Of a stretch of 64,000 bases of DNA, positions 1-10,258 are shown piece by piece. The notes beneath the pieces were generated by a model. It was not told the origin of the DNA. It worked only from the letters and a program-made list of their open reading frames with translations, and made no database searches. A program made the position numbers and the translations under genes. Every line of letters begins with the position of its first letter. Position 1 is the stretch's first letter. The DNA comes from Phreatobacter sp. (GTDB lineage: Bacteria; Pseudomonadota; Alphaproteobacteria; Rhizobiales; Phreatobacteraceae), in the NCBI RefSeq assembly GCF_027532945.1, contig NZ_JAPZTZ010000009.1:186001-250000 (forward strand), read 5' to 3'.

Positions 1-1
1 C

Positions 2-160
2 TCGATGCTGGTCGGTGTCGTGATCGGCACCTATTCGTCGATCTTCATTGCTGCGCCGATCCTGATCTATCTCGGCCTGCGCACCGGCGGCTTCGGCGCC
101 ACGCGCCAGGACGAAGATGAGGGCGAGGCCGCCAAGGCGGCGGCCAAGGCCCGGGCCTGA
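2..160 (+). CDS. secF: SecF, protein translocase subunit (3' end only)
   Basis: Only the last 52 codons lie in the window. SecF works with SecD in the inner membrane to use the proton gradient in Sec-dependent export. The visible part is a transmembrane stretch containing GVVIGTYSSIF followed by a charged Ala/Lys/Glu cytoplasmic tail; this last-helix sequence is typical of SecF. The next gene starts at a GTG one base after the stop, so the two are probably co-transcribed. The 5' end and any secD are outside the window. Confidence 0.85.
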   Translation, partial: SMLVGVVIGTYSSIFIAAPILIYLGLRTGGFGATRQDEDEGEAAKAAAKARA

Positions 161-161
161 C

Positions 162-560
162 GTGGCACGCGGTGAGCCGATCCGCGTTCTCCACGACGGC
201 TTCGTCCCCGGCCGCTTCGCCATCGACGCCTATGGGCGGGGCGGTTTTCGCTTTGCCGAGATGAGCCATCGCGGCTCGATCCTGGCGCTGCCCTCCGGCA
301 TTCTTGCATGGCCGGTCGTATCTGCCGGCGAGATCACCGCTGACACGCTCGACAAGGTTGTCGCCGAACGGGCGGCGATCGACGTGCTGTTGCTCGGCAC
401 CGGGGCAAGCCCCGTTGCGGTCGACGACGCCTTGCGGTGGGTCCTGCGTGACGCCGGCATCGGCCTCGACGTCATGGCGACGGGCGCTGCGGCGCGCACC
501 TACAACATCATGCTCGGTGAAAACCGCAGGGTCGCCGCCGCTCTCGTGGCGGTGGATTGA
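162..560 (+). CDS. Mth938-like domain protein (NDUFAF3 homologue)
   Basis: A 132-residue Mth938/DUF498 fold protein. I chose the GTG directly after the secF stop, because the upstream in-frame ATG at 117 would overlap secF by 44 bases and add a low-complexity Arg/Pro leader. Family hallmarks are the early DGF-x-PG segment, the hydrophobic strand ending LPSG near residue 47, and DVLLLGTG near residue 75. The mitochondrial homologue NDUFAF3 is a complex I assembly factor; the bacterial role is not established. The next gene, 6 bases downstream, is the homologue of another complex I assembly factor, which supports a shared role. Confidence 0.75.
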   Translation: MARGEPIRVLHDGFVPGRFAIDAYGRGGFRFAEMSHRGSILALPSGILAWPVVSAGEITADTLDKVVAERAAIDVLLLGTGASPVAVDDALRWVLRDAGIGLDVMATGAAARTYNIMLGENRRVAAALVAVD

Positions 561-566
561 GCCGTC

Positions 567-1451
567 ATGGCGGTTCCGCCCCGTCCTGAGGCGCTCGCTG
601 CCGCCTTCGCGCATTGCGACACGGCGGTGCGCCAGGGTGACAAGGACCGCTGGCTGGCGAGCCTCTTCGCCCCCGAATCCCGGCGCCCCGATCTCCTCGC
701 GCTCTATGCCTTCAACCTCGAAGTGGCCTCCGTGCGCGAGCGCGTCCGCGAGGCGCTGCCGGGCGAGGTGAGGCTGCAATGGTGGCGGGATGTGCTCGAG
801 GGAGCGGGCCGTGGGGATGTGCAGTCGCACCCCGTGGCAGCCGCGCTCCTCGATGTCGTGACGCGGCATCGTCTGCCGGTGGCACCGTTCGTCGCGCTGA
901 TCGATGCCAGGGTGGCCGACCTATACGACGATCTGCTCCCCACCGTCGGTGATCTCGAAGGCTATTGCGGCGAGACGAGTTCGGCAGTCATGCAGATGGC
1001 CGCACTGGTCCTCTCCGAGGGTGACGAGCCACGCTCCGCGGATGTCGCCGGTCATGCCGGCATTGCCTATGCGGTGACGGGAATGCTGCGCAGCTTCGCG
1101 CCTCTCGCCGCAGCCGGGCGCATGCAACTCCCGGCCGACATGCTTGAGGCACAGGGCATCACGCGCGACGACATCGTCGCACGGCGGAACCCGGAGGCGG
1201 TGAGGGCGGTGTGGGTGGCAGCCATCGCGTTGGCGCGTCGCCATCTCACGACGGCCGAGGCAGCTCTCGGGAGCGCGGATTCGCGGTGCCTTGCGGCCTT
1301 TGCCGGGCTGGCGACGGTCGGGCCAATGCTCGACCGTCTTTCACGGCATGACGATCCCTACGCGCTGGCACCCGACCTGCCGCAATGGCGGCGGCAATGG
1401 GCCATGTGGCGCTGGGCGCGGCGCTGGGCGCGGCTTGAACGCCGCGCCTGA
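567..1451 (+). CDS. squalene/phytoene synthase-like protein (NDUFAF6 homologue)
   Basis: 294 residues with a trans-isoprenyl diphosphate synthase fold, shown by LYAFNLEVASVRE near residue 47 and LQWWRDVLEG near residue 70. The two Asp-rich D-x3-D motifs that bind prenyl diphosphate in true synthases are absent: the first is replaced by FNLEVA and the second by HAGIAYAVTG. That pattern fits the NDUFAF6 (C8orf38) branch, a complex I assembly factor in mitochondria, rather than a carotenoid or hopanoid enzyme. It begins 6 bases after the Mth938-like gene. Prenyl synthase activity is unlikely; the role in assembly is inferred from family and neighbour. Confidence 0.75.
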   Translation: MAVPPRPEALAAAFAHCDTAVRQGDKDRWLASLFAPESRRPDLLALYAFNLEVASVRERVREALPGEVRLQWWRDVLEGAGRGDVQSHPVAAALLDVVTRHRLPVAPFVALIDARVADLYDDLLPTVGDLEGYCGETSSAVMQMAALVLSEGDEPRSADVAGHAGIAYAVTGMLRSFAPLAAAGRMQLPADMLEAQGITRDDIVARRNPEAVRAVWVAAIALARRHLTTAEAALGSADSRCLAAFAGLATVGPMLDRLSRHDDPYALAPDLPQWRRQWAMWRWARRWARLERRA

Positions 1452-1454
1452 TCG

Positions 1455-1619
1455 TCAGGCGGCGTCGGCCACCTTGCGGGCGATGTACTCGATCTCGCCG
1501 CGCTGGAAGCCAAGATCGGCGAGCGCGCGGTCATCGAGCTGGGTCAGCTCCTCGCGGGTGCGCAGATAGACGATATGGGCCTTGAAACGGGCGACAAGGG
1601 CGTTGAGCAGGTACAGCAT
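1455..1619 (-). CDS. DUF1127 small protein
   Basis: A 54-residue basic protein: a hydrophobic N-terminal helix (MLYLLNALVARF), then the DUF1127 core with L-x-x-LDD-x-AL-x-DLGF-x-R-x-EI. I chose the ATG at 1619 because GAGG lies 8 bases upstream; an in-frame ATG at 1673 would add 18 residues but has no ribosome site and would place the palindrome at 1644-1665 inside the coding region. DUF1127 proteins are abundant in alphaproteobacteria; a few have been linked to RNA binding or to phosphate and carbon metabolism. The function here is unknown. Confidence 0.75.
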   Translation of the reverse strand: MLYLLNALVARFKAHIVYLRTREELTQLDDRALADLGFQRGEIEYIARKVADAA

Positions 1620-1643
1620 GGCGGACAACCTCGAACGGACGGC

Positions 1644-1665
1644 GATCGTTCGTTCGCGAACGATC
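1644..1665. promoter_or_regulatory. perfect 9-4-9 palindrome in DUF1127 leader
   Basis: Arms GATCGTTCG and CGAACGATC are perfectly complementary around a 4-base centre. The element ends 25 bases upstream of the chosen DUF1127 start. It could be a 5'-UTR hairpin or a dimeric operator. There is no T tract, so it is not a standard terminator. Confidence 0.6.
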
Positions 1666-1754
1666 TGGCGCATACATAGTCATTATGCTGCAGTTGCGAG
1701 ATGAGAAATTGTGCACCGCAGCTATGCCGTGGGCACATGGGCCGTGAAAGGCAA

Positions 1755-3026
1755 TTAACCAAGCGCCGCCAAGGCGATGAAGGTCGCGACACCGGCCCCC
1801 AGCGCAAGCGCCGAGACCCCGGCGAACACGATGCCGAAACGCCCCGAGCCGAGGGCCAGTCCATAGGCGGCCTTGGCGACCGTGTTCGCGGCGATGGCGA
1901 CCAGCATGGCGAGCGCCGCCACCTCGACGTTGAGACCCTTGCCGGCAAGGCCTGCGGCAGTGATGACCGGCGCGTCGACATCGGCGAGGCCTGAGAGGGC
2001 GGAGATAGCGAAGACGCCCGCATCGCCGAACCAGGCCGCTGCAGCGCGGGTGGCAAAGGCGATGGCGCCGAGCAGAACCGCGAGTTGGATAACACGCCAG
2101 AGATCAAAGGGGTTGGTGGGAGAGATGGCAGCATGCTCGCCTGCATCCTGACGAGCCAGAGCCAGCGCTGCTCCTGCGGCGATCAGCGCCCCGGCCCCGA
2201 GAGCCGGGCCAACCAGGGGCAGCGCGTTGGGCGCCAGTGTCGCGATGATCAGGCCGGTGCGCAGGTAGGAGACCACCCCCGCGGCCAGCGCCCCCGCCGC
2301 AAGGCGCTTGGCATCCCCACCGTCTGCGGAACGCCGGGCGTTGGTGATGGTGGCGGCCGTCGAGGAGAGAAGTCCGCCGACCGCACCGGCCACCAATTCC
2401 CCATGCCGCTCGCCGAGCAGTTTCGCCGCGGCATAGCCCACGAAGGAGATGGCGGCGAGCAGGATGGCGAGGGTCCAGATCCGCGTCGGCGACACGCCAC
2501 CAAAGGGGCCGATCGGCTCGGACGGCACGAGCGGCAGGATGACGAAGGTCATGGCGAGCAGCACGATGGCCGCCCGCAGTTCCGCGAAAGTCAGCGCCTC
2601 GACGAAGCGGTGAAGCGCCTCCCGCGCGGCGAGGATGCCGACGAGGATGACACCACCGGCGCCGGCGATCCTGAGGTCGCCGATCACCGCGAAGGCACCG
2701 AGGGCGAAGGTTGCCATCGCCGCGACGACCGTGGTGACGGAGAAACGACCTTCCGCCACCTGCTCCCGATATTGAAAGAGGCCAAACACCGCGGAGAGAC
2801 CAAGGAACATCGCCGACAGGAGCAGCCCGCGTGGCGCGGTCGCGCCGAGGGCTTGGTCCAGTGCCGCGGCGAGGCCTCCGAGCGCGCCTATCAGCGTGAA
2901 GGTGCGCAGCCCTGCCGTGCGCTGGCCGTCGGTCTCCGCCCGGTCGCGCCAGTGCCGCTCGGCGCCGACGAGGGCGCCGATCGCAAGGGCGACGCCGAGG
3001 CGCTGTGCCAGTTCAAGTTCGGTCAT
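1755..3026 (-). CDS. MgtC/SapB N-domain plus DUF4010 membrane protein
   Basis: 423 residues, very hydrophobic. The N-terminal ~130 residues carry the MgtC/SapB signature (LGVALAIGALVGAERHWRDR, then GLRTFTLIGALGG), and the rest matches the DUF4010 layout of about eight further membrane helices. The ATG at 3026 has AGGA 7 bases upstream; a GTG codon directly before it could also serve. MgtC proteins modulate membrane energetics and intracellular survival, but the MgtC-DUF4010 fusion has no settled function. It stands alone between DUF1127 and uvrA, in the same orientation. Confidence 0.75.
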   Translation of the reverse strand: MTELELAQRLGVALAIGALVGAERHWRDRAETDGQRTAGLRTFTLIGALGGLAAALDQALGATAPRGLLLSAMFLGLSAVFGLFQYREQVAEGRFSVTTVVAAMATFALGAFAVIGDLRIAGAGGVILVGILAAREALHRFVEALTFAELRAAIVLLAMTFVILPLVPSEPIGPFGGVSPTRIWTLAILLAAISFVGYAAAKLLGERHGELVAGAVGGLLSSTAATITNARRSADGGDAKRLAAGALAAGVVSYLRTGLIIATLAPNALPLVGPALGAGALIAAGAALALARQDAGEHAAISPTNPFDLWRVIQLAVLLGAIAFATRAAAAWFGDAGVFAISALSGLADVDAPVITAAGLAGKGLNVEVAALAMLVAIAANTVAKAAYGLALGSGRFGIVFAGVSALALGAGVATFIALAALG

Positions 3027-3072
3027 CACGGGTCCTGGCGACGGGTCGCGTTCCGCCCCGCCGGGGATCCTA

Positions 3073-5994
<2,922 letters not shown>

Positions 5995-6392
5995 CGCAAC
6001 GGGCTCACGGGCGGCGCCAGGCGCGCGGAAAGGGTGACGCTTAAACGGAACGGCGGCAGGGGCATGGCAGCAGGATGCCGGACGCCCGCACTCCGTCCCA
6101 AGGTAGAAACGCTCGGAACGGAAAACCAGACCTGTGCCGTCACTGGATGTGTGCCGTGCACGGGAATCGTCACGTCGTCAGCGTGATATGGGGAACCTGA
6201 CGGACCTTGCGAGCAAAGACAAGAACAAATATAGAACGAACGGCCGCTGCCGCATCACGGAGCGGGTGGCTGGGGATATCCGAGGGTTTTTGCCGGCGGC
6301 GCGGTGACGCATCGCACCGAACGTGGGAAGCCTCGCACCTCGTGAGCGCAAGGCGCCCCGGGCTTCAGGCCGCGGGGAAAGGGAGAGCGACG
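5995..6392. other. uvrA-ssb divergent intergenic region
   Basis: 398 bases without a convincing gene. It must hold the promoters of both divergent genes. The only motif I can name is the GAAC-N7-GAAC box at 6223-6237. The ssb end carries a purine-rich ribosome site (GGGGAAAGGGAGAG) just before the ATG at 6393. Confidence 0.7.
6223..6237 (+). promoter_or_regulatory. LexA (SOS) box, GAAC-N7-GAAC
   Basis: GAACAAATATAGAAC is an exact match to the direct-repeat LexA box known from alphaproteobacteria (GAAC-N7-GAAC or its complement), with an A/T-rich spacer. It sits between uvrA and ssb, 156 bases before the ssb start and 229 before the uvrA start. The motif specifies only 8 bases, so location is the main support. 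Confidence 0.75.
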
Positions 6393-6929
6393 ATGGCAGG
6401 CAGCGTCAACAAGGTCATCCTCATCGGCAATCTGGGGCGCGACCCCGAGGTTCGTCGCCTCAACAATGGCGAGCAGGTCTGCAACCTGCGCCTCGCGACT
6501 ACCGAAACCTGGCGGGACAAGGCTTCCGGCGAGCGCAAGGAGCGCACCGAGTGGCATCAGGTGGTGATCTTCAACGAGAATCTGGTGCGCGTCGCCGAGC
6601 AGTACCTCAAGAAGGGCTCCAAGGTTTACGTCGAGGGCCAGCTCCAGACCCGCAAGTGGACCGACCAGTCCGGCGTCGAGAAATATTCGACCGAGGTCGT
6701 CCTGCAGCGCTATCGCGGCGAGATGACCCTGCTCGACGGCCGAGGCGGCGGGGGTGGCGGCGGCGATTATCCCGACGAGGGCTTCGGCGCCTCGGGCGGC
6801 GGCTTTGGCGGCGGTCAGGTCGAGGGCCGCGGCGCCATGGGTGGTTCTGGGGGGCGACAGGAAGCGCCGCGGCGGTCCGCTGCGCCTGCGGGCGGCCGCC
6901 GCATGGACGATGACGAGATCCCGTTCTGA
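6393..6929 (+). CDS. ssb: Ssb, single-stranded DNA-binding protein
   Basis: 178 residues. The N-terminal ~110 form the OB fold ([19 protein letters not shown], then EWHQVV and [11 protein letters not shown]), followed by a Gly-rich linker and the acidic tip MDDDEIPF that recruits repair and replication partners. I chose the ATG at 6393 over upstream in-frame codons because of its purine-rich ribosome site and because MAGSVNKV is the usual Ssb start. It is divergent from uvrA with an SOS box between; a GNAT gene follows 11 bases later. Confidence 0.97.
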   Translation: MAGSVNKVILIGNLGRDPEVRRLNNGEQVCNLRLATTETWRDKASGERKERTEWHQVVIFNENLVRVAEQYLKKGSKVYVEGQLQTRKWTDQSGVEKYSTEVVLQRYRGEMTLLDGRGGGGGGGDYPDEGFGASGGGFGGGQVEGRGAMGGSGGRQEAPRRSAAPAGGRRMDDDEIPF

Positions 6930-6940
6930 CGCCTGCCGCC

Positions 6941-7453
6941 ATGAGCGATACGCCGGTGACGGTCGCCCTGAAGCGGGCGGCCGCCGAGGATCTCAGCTTC
7001 GTCATGGCGACCGAGCGCCTTCCGGAGCATGAAAGCCTCATCGGCCGCTGGAGCGCCGAGCGCCACATGGCGGCCATGGCCTCCGATGATTTCGCCTATC
7101 TGATCGCCTTTGCCAGTGGCGCCCCGGTCGGCTTCGCGATTCTGCGCGAGCTCACCGACCCTCACGGCAATATTGGCCTGCAGCGGATCGCCATGGTGGC
7201 ACCGGGCAGGGGGTTTGGGCGCGCCTTCCTCGACCAGCTCCTCGACTGGGTTTTTGCCGAGACCTCATGCCATCGCCTCTGCCTCGAGGTCTTCACCGCC
7301 AACGCACGGGCTCGCCACGTCTATGCGAGCCTCGGCTTCGTCGAGGAAGGCATTTTGCGCGAGGTCGTGCGCCGGGGGGACGACACCCGCGTCGATCAGG
7401 CGCTGATGTCGATCCTGCGCCCGGAATGGCAGGCGCGGCGGTCGGCGGGCTAG
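6941..7453 (+). CDS. GNAT family N-acetyltransferase
   Basis: 170 residues with one GNAT domain. The acetyl-CoA pyrophosphate loop is seen in MVAPGRGFGRAF near residue 86, followed by the core helix and the late ARHVYASLGFVEEG strand-loop typical of RimJ/RimL-like enzymes. The substrate cannot be predicted. It lies 11 bases after ssb and probably shares its transcript. Its last 4 bases overlap the end of the convergent membrane-protein gene. Confidence 0.85.
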   Translation: MSDTPVTVALKRAAAEDLSFVMATERLPEHESLIGRWSAERHMAAMASDDFAYLIAFASGAPVGFAILRELTDPHGNIGLQRIAMVAPGRGFGRAFLDQLLDWVFAETSCHRLCLEVFTANARARHVYASLGFVEEGILREVVRRGDDTRVDQALMSILRPEWQARRSAG

Positions 7454-7827
7454 CGCGCTGCGACGAGGCAGAGCGCCCCGATGGCGAGGAAAGCCGGCCA
7501 GGCGATGTGACGGCCGCGGCTGAGGGCGAGGATCGCCACGCCGTGGAGGAGGAACGTCACGCCGATCCCGATGATGGCGACCCGGCCGGCCTCGCCCTGC
7601 GGGGTGACGGCGAGCGCGGCGAGAACCACGGCCATTCCCGTCCAGGCGAGGGAGGTGATGTGCCAGGCATGGCGCAGCACCTGCCGGAGGAACGGGCTCT
7701 TGAGCACGCCCGGACGCGGCTCGATGGCGAGCAGGGGGCCGATCAGCCGCCGCTCGCCGATCCAGGAATGAACGATGCTAACTGCGACGGTCAGGATGGC
7801 GGCGATGAGGAGAGCGGTGCTGGTCAT
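7450..7827 (-). CDS. small membrane protein of unknown function, four predicted helices
   Basis: 125 residues, about four hydrophobic segments, including an N-terminal one (ALLIAAILTVAVSIVHSWIG) and two near the C-terminus. I do not recognise a named family. It is divergent from a TetR-family gene, and a perfect palindrome (7837-7854) begins 9 bases upstream of its start codon. This arrangement suggests it is the regulator's target, perhaps a small transport or stress membrane protein; that is inference. Confidence 0.65.
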   Translation of the reverse strand: MTSTALLIAAILTVAVSIVHSWIGERRLIGPLLAIEPRPGVLKSPFLRQVLRHAWHITSLAWTGMAVVLAALAVTPQGEAGRVAIIGIGVTFLLHGVAILALSRGRHIAWPAFLAIGALCLVAAR

Positions 7828-7836
7828 GGTGTCCGT

Positions 7837-7854
7837 CCATACGGGTGCGTATGG
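7837..7854. promoter_or_regulatory. putative TetR operator 1
   Basis: Arms CCATACG and CGTATGG flank a 4-base centre, perfectly palindromic. Its core 14-mer ATACGGGTGCGTAT recurs with only the two central bases changed at 7885-7898. It lies just upstream of the leftward membrane-protein gene and would overlap that gene's ribosome site or transcription start. Confidence 0.75.
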
Positions 7855-7884
7855 ATACGCTACGGCTGTCCCTTGCCCGCGTCA

Positions 7885-7898
7885 ATACGGCAGCGTAT
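7885..7898. promoter_or_regulatory. putative TetR operator 2
   Basis: ATACGGCAGCGTAT, second copy of the operator core: 12 of 14 bases match operator 1, and the arms are perfectly complementary. It ends 9 bases before the TetR-family ATG and abuts the ribosome site GGAGG, so it would allow autorepression. Centre-to-centre distance to operator 1 is 46 bases. Confidence 0.75.
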
Positions 7899-7907
7899 GG
7901 AGGACAC

Positions 7908-8450
7908 ATGAAGGACAGCCTTGATCGTTCGGCCTGGGTTTCGGCGGGTCTTGCGGCCCTCGCCGACAAGGGGCTCGACGCGGTGCGCGTCGAACGGCTC
8001 GCCGCCGATCTGAACGTCACCAAGGGCAGCTTCTACTGGCACTTCCGGGACCGCGGCGATCTGCTCGCCATGATGGTCGAGGCCTGGCGGACATCCGCCA
8101 CCACCGACATCATCACCCGGGTCGAGGCCAAGGCCAGCGATCCGGCCGACCGGCTGAAGACCCTGTTCGCCACCGTGTTGCGCGCCGATGGCCGCCTTGA
8201 AATGGCGATGCGTGACTGGGCGGCGCGCGATGCGGGCGTGGGGGCGGTGGTGGCCGAAACCGACGCACGGCGTGTCGCCTATGTCGAGGCGCTCTTCGCG
8301 TCCATCGGCGTGCCGGCGGCGGAGGCGGGCGCCCGGGCCCGCTTCACCTATCAGGCGCTGATCGGCCAATTCCGCATGGGCGTGGGCGCGGCGGAGGATC
8401 GCGCCCGCGAGGCGCTGGAGATCATCCTGCCGCTGATGAGCCGGCCCTGA
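7908..8450 (+). CDS. TetR/AcrR family transcriptional regulator
   Basis: 180 residues. The N-terminal helix-turn-helix is clear (VERLAADLNVTKGSFYWHFRD, residues about 32-52); the rest is a helical ligand and dimer domain. The ATG at 7908 has GGAGG 4 bases upstream; an in-frame ATG 63 bases earlier would translate through both the promoter and operator 2. Two copies of a palindrome lie between it and the divergent membrane-protein gene, so it probably represses both. The ligand is unknown. Confidence 0.88.
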   Translation: MKDSLDRSAWVSAGLAALADKGLDAVRVERLAADLNVTKGSFYWHFRDRGDLLAMMVEAWRTSATTDIITRVEAKASDPADRLKTLFATVLRADGRLEMAMRDWAARDAGVGAVVAETDARRVAYVEALFASIGVPAAEAGARARFTYQALIGQFRMGVGAAEDRAREALEIILPLMSRP

Positions 8451-8454
8451 CCCA

Positions 8455-8928
8455 TCACGCCGTGCGCGGCGCCATGATGGTGCGCAGGGCGCGGCCGCCG
8501 AACAGGCCCGCGGCGAGCCCGGTGACCGTCGCGAAGGCCATGCCATAGGCCCAGCCGGACAGGACCGCCGGCGCCGCGGCCATCATTGCCCCGTGCACGA
8601 ACTTGGCGCTGAACAGCGTCATCATGCCGGCGAGGGTGAGGTTCTCCCCGGCGATCCGCACGCGTCCGCCTGCCTTGGCCAGGAGCCAGCGTCCCTGCAG
8701 CCGATAGCCTGCCGTCGCACCCGCGCCATAGGCGACGAGATGGGCGGCGAGCGCGATGCCGGCGTGGGGGAGGGCGAGTAAGGTCGGCAGTGTCAGGAGC
8801 CCGATGGCCGGTAACAGGTAGACCACCGTCATGGGGAGGGTGCGCTCCTGTCGCGACCGCAGGCCGAGCAGCAGGAGCAATGCGAGAAGGGGCCAAACCC
8901 AGAGCGGTGCGGAGGTGAGGATCATCAT
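8455..8928 (-). CDS. membrane protein of unknown function
   Basis: 157 residues, with hydrophobic helices near the N-terminus (PLWVWPLLALLLLLGLRS) and in the second half. It resembles the DUF6622-type small membrane proteins in size and layout, but I would not assign it firmly. The start has AAGGAG 8 bases upstream. It converges on the TetR gene (stops 4 bases apart) and diverges from the DUF2306 gene, with a palindromic promoter element in the 89-base gap, so the two divergent genes may be co-regulated. Confidence 0.65.
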   Translation of the reverse strand: MMILTSAPLWVWPLLALLLLLGLRSRQERTLPMTVVYLLPAIGLLTLPTLLALPHAGIALAAHLVAYGAGATAGYRLQGRWLLAKAGGRVRIAGENLTLAGMMTLFSAKFVHGAMMAAAPAVLSGWAYGMAFATVTGLAAGLFGGRALRTIMAPRTA

Positions 8929-8963
8929 GACAGGTCTCCTTCAGTTCGCGATGTGAGGTCTAT

Positions 8964-8999
8964 TGACATGGGAAAAAGAGAATGTAAATAGCATTCTCA
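8964..8999 (+). promoter_or_regulatory. promoter with overlapping 7-7-7 palindromic operator
   Basis: A consensus -35 TTGACA (8964-8969) is followed after 16 bases by an A/T-rich -10-like TAAATA. The perfect inverted repeat GAGAATG / CATTCTC (8979-8999, 7-base centre) covers that -10. This is the arrangement of a repressed promoter driving the DUF2306 gene 18 bases further on. The repeat recalls Fur-family boxes in its A/T content but does not match a consensus I can name. Confidence 0.6.
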
Positions 9000-9017
9000 T
9001 AACGCCGGAGATGTTCC

Positions 9018-9413
9018 ATGACCCTCGCACCGCTTCTCGCCGCGCCGCTCGCCATCCAGCTTCACGCCATCGCCGCCGTGGCGCTGATCCCGCTCACCAT
9101 CGTCCAGCTGGGGCGCCGCAAGAGCGGGACGTGGCATCGGCGCGTCGGCTGGGCCTGGGTGGTGCTGATGACCATCACCGCCGTCTCCTCATTCTGGATC
9201 CACGGCATCCGGCTGTTCGGACCCTTCAGCCCCATTCACATCCTGTCGGTGGTAACGCTGGTGACGCTCGTCCATGCGATTGTCGCGCGCCGAACCGGCA
9301 ATATGCGCGGCCATCGCCTGGGGATGCTGGGCGTGGCGATGGGCTGGGCCGGGGCAGGGCTCTTCACGCTCCTCCCGGGCCGGATCATGGGGCAGGTGGT
9401 CTTCGGCGGCTGA
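9018..9413 (+). CDS. DUF2306-type membrane protein
   Basis: 131 residues, about four membrane helices. It has the DUF2306-like pattern of conserved His residues in or beside helices: IQLHAIAA near residue 15, GTWHRRVGW near 38, a HxxS-like IHILS near 75 and GHRLGMLG near 99. Conserved His in a helical bundle could bind haem or metal, but no function is established. The start has GGAG upstream. Expression is probably set by the palindromic promoter at 8964-8999. Confidence 0.7.
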   Translation: MTLAPLLAAPLAIQLHAIAAVALIPLTIVQLGRRKSGTWHRRVGWAWVVLMTITAVSSFWIHGIRLFGPFSPIHILSVVTLVTLVHAIVARRTGNMRGHRLGMLGVAMGWAGAGLFTLLPGRIMGQVVFGG

Positions 9414-9417
9414 GGGA

Positions 9418-10047
9418 TCAGCCGCGCAGCGCCGCCCGGATGCCGTCGATGACGAACTGAACGGCAAGTGCGGCGAGGATGATGCCGAGCAGGCGCGACA
9501 CCACGGCATTGCCGAGGGTGCCGAGCAGCTTGTTCATCGTCTCCGCCATGCCGAGGCAGATCCAGGAGACGAAGACGACCACGGCGAGAACGCCAATGAG
9601 GGTCGCCATCATCGCGGTGTTGCCCGCAGCCTGACCCGCCAGCAGCAGCGTCGCGGTGATGGCGCCGGGGCCTGCCAGCAGCGGGATCGCCATGGGGAAG
9701 GCGGCGACGTTGACGATGTGCTCCTTGTCGATGGCCTCCTTGGCCGTCTCGCTCTTGCGGCTGGCGCGCAGCCCGAACACCATCTCGAAGGCGATCCAGA
9801 ACACCAGCAGGCCGCCGGCGATCCGGAAGGCCGGCAGCGAGATGCCGAGCATCCTGAGGAGCCAGTCGCCGAAGAAGGCGCAGGCGGCAAGGATCAGGAA
9901 GGCGATGAGGCAGGCCCGCCAGGCGACCTGCTGCCGCTGCGCGGCGGAGAAGCCCTGGGTCACCGCGAGGAAGATCGGCACGAGGGCGATCGGCTCGACG
10001 ATGACGAACATGGTGACGAGGGCCCCGGTGAGGAATTCGAGCGTCAT
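9418..10047 (-). CDS. MarC/UPF0056 family membrane protein
   Basis: 209 residues and about six membrane helices. Hallmarks are the start MTLEFLTGALVTMFVIVEPIA, the central FPMAIPLLAGPGAI segment, and VSRLLGIILAALAVQFVIDGI at the C-terminus. I chose the ATG at 10047; the longer in-frame extension has no family similarity. MarC proteins were once tied to multiple antibiotic resistance, but that link was withdrawn and the substrate is unknown. It is divergent from gyrA and converges on the DUF2306 gene. Confidence 0.88.
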   Translation of the reverse strand: MTLEFLTGALVTMFVIVEPIALVPIFLAVTQGFSAAQRQQVAWRACLIAFLILAACAFFGDWLLRMLGISLPAFRIAGGLLVFWIAFEMVFGLRASRKSETAKEAIDKEHIVNVAAFPMAIPLLAGPGAITATLLLAGQAAGNTAMMATLIGVLAVVVFVSWICLGMAETMNKLLGTLGNAVVSRLLGIILAALAVQFVIDGIRAALRG

Positions 10048-10258
10048 CGGGACCCTGTTCGGCTGCGGTTTCCGGCCAATTGTGACCCGGTGAGACCCGC
10101 GTCGTCCACAGGGCTGACAGGAACCTTTCCAACCCATTGAAAACAGGGCGCTATCCGTCGCCCTGAAATCGCCTCCGGGGTTGGTTATCCCGCGCGGAAT
10201 CGGATAGAAGGTCCAGGTCCCGCGGATGGCCTCCATCCGCCCCATCGGAAGAGTTCTC

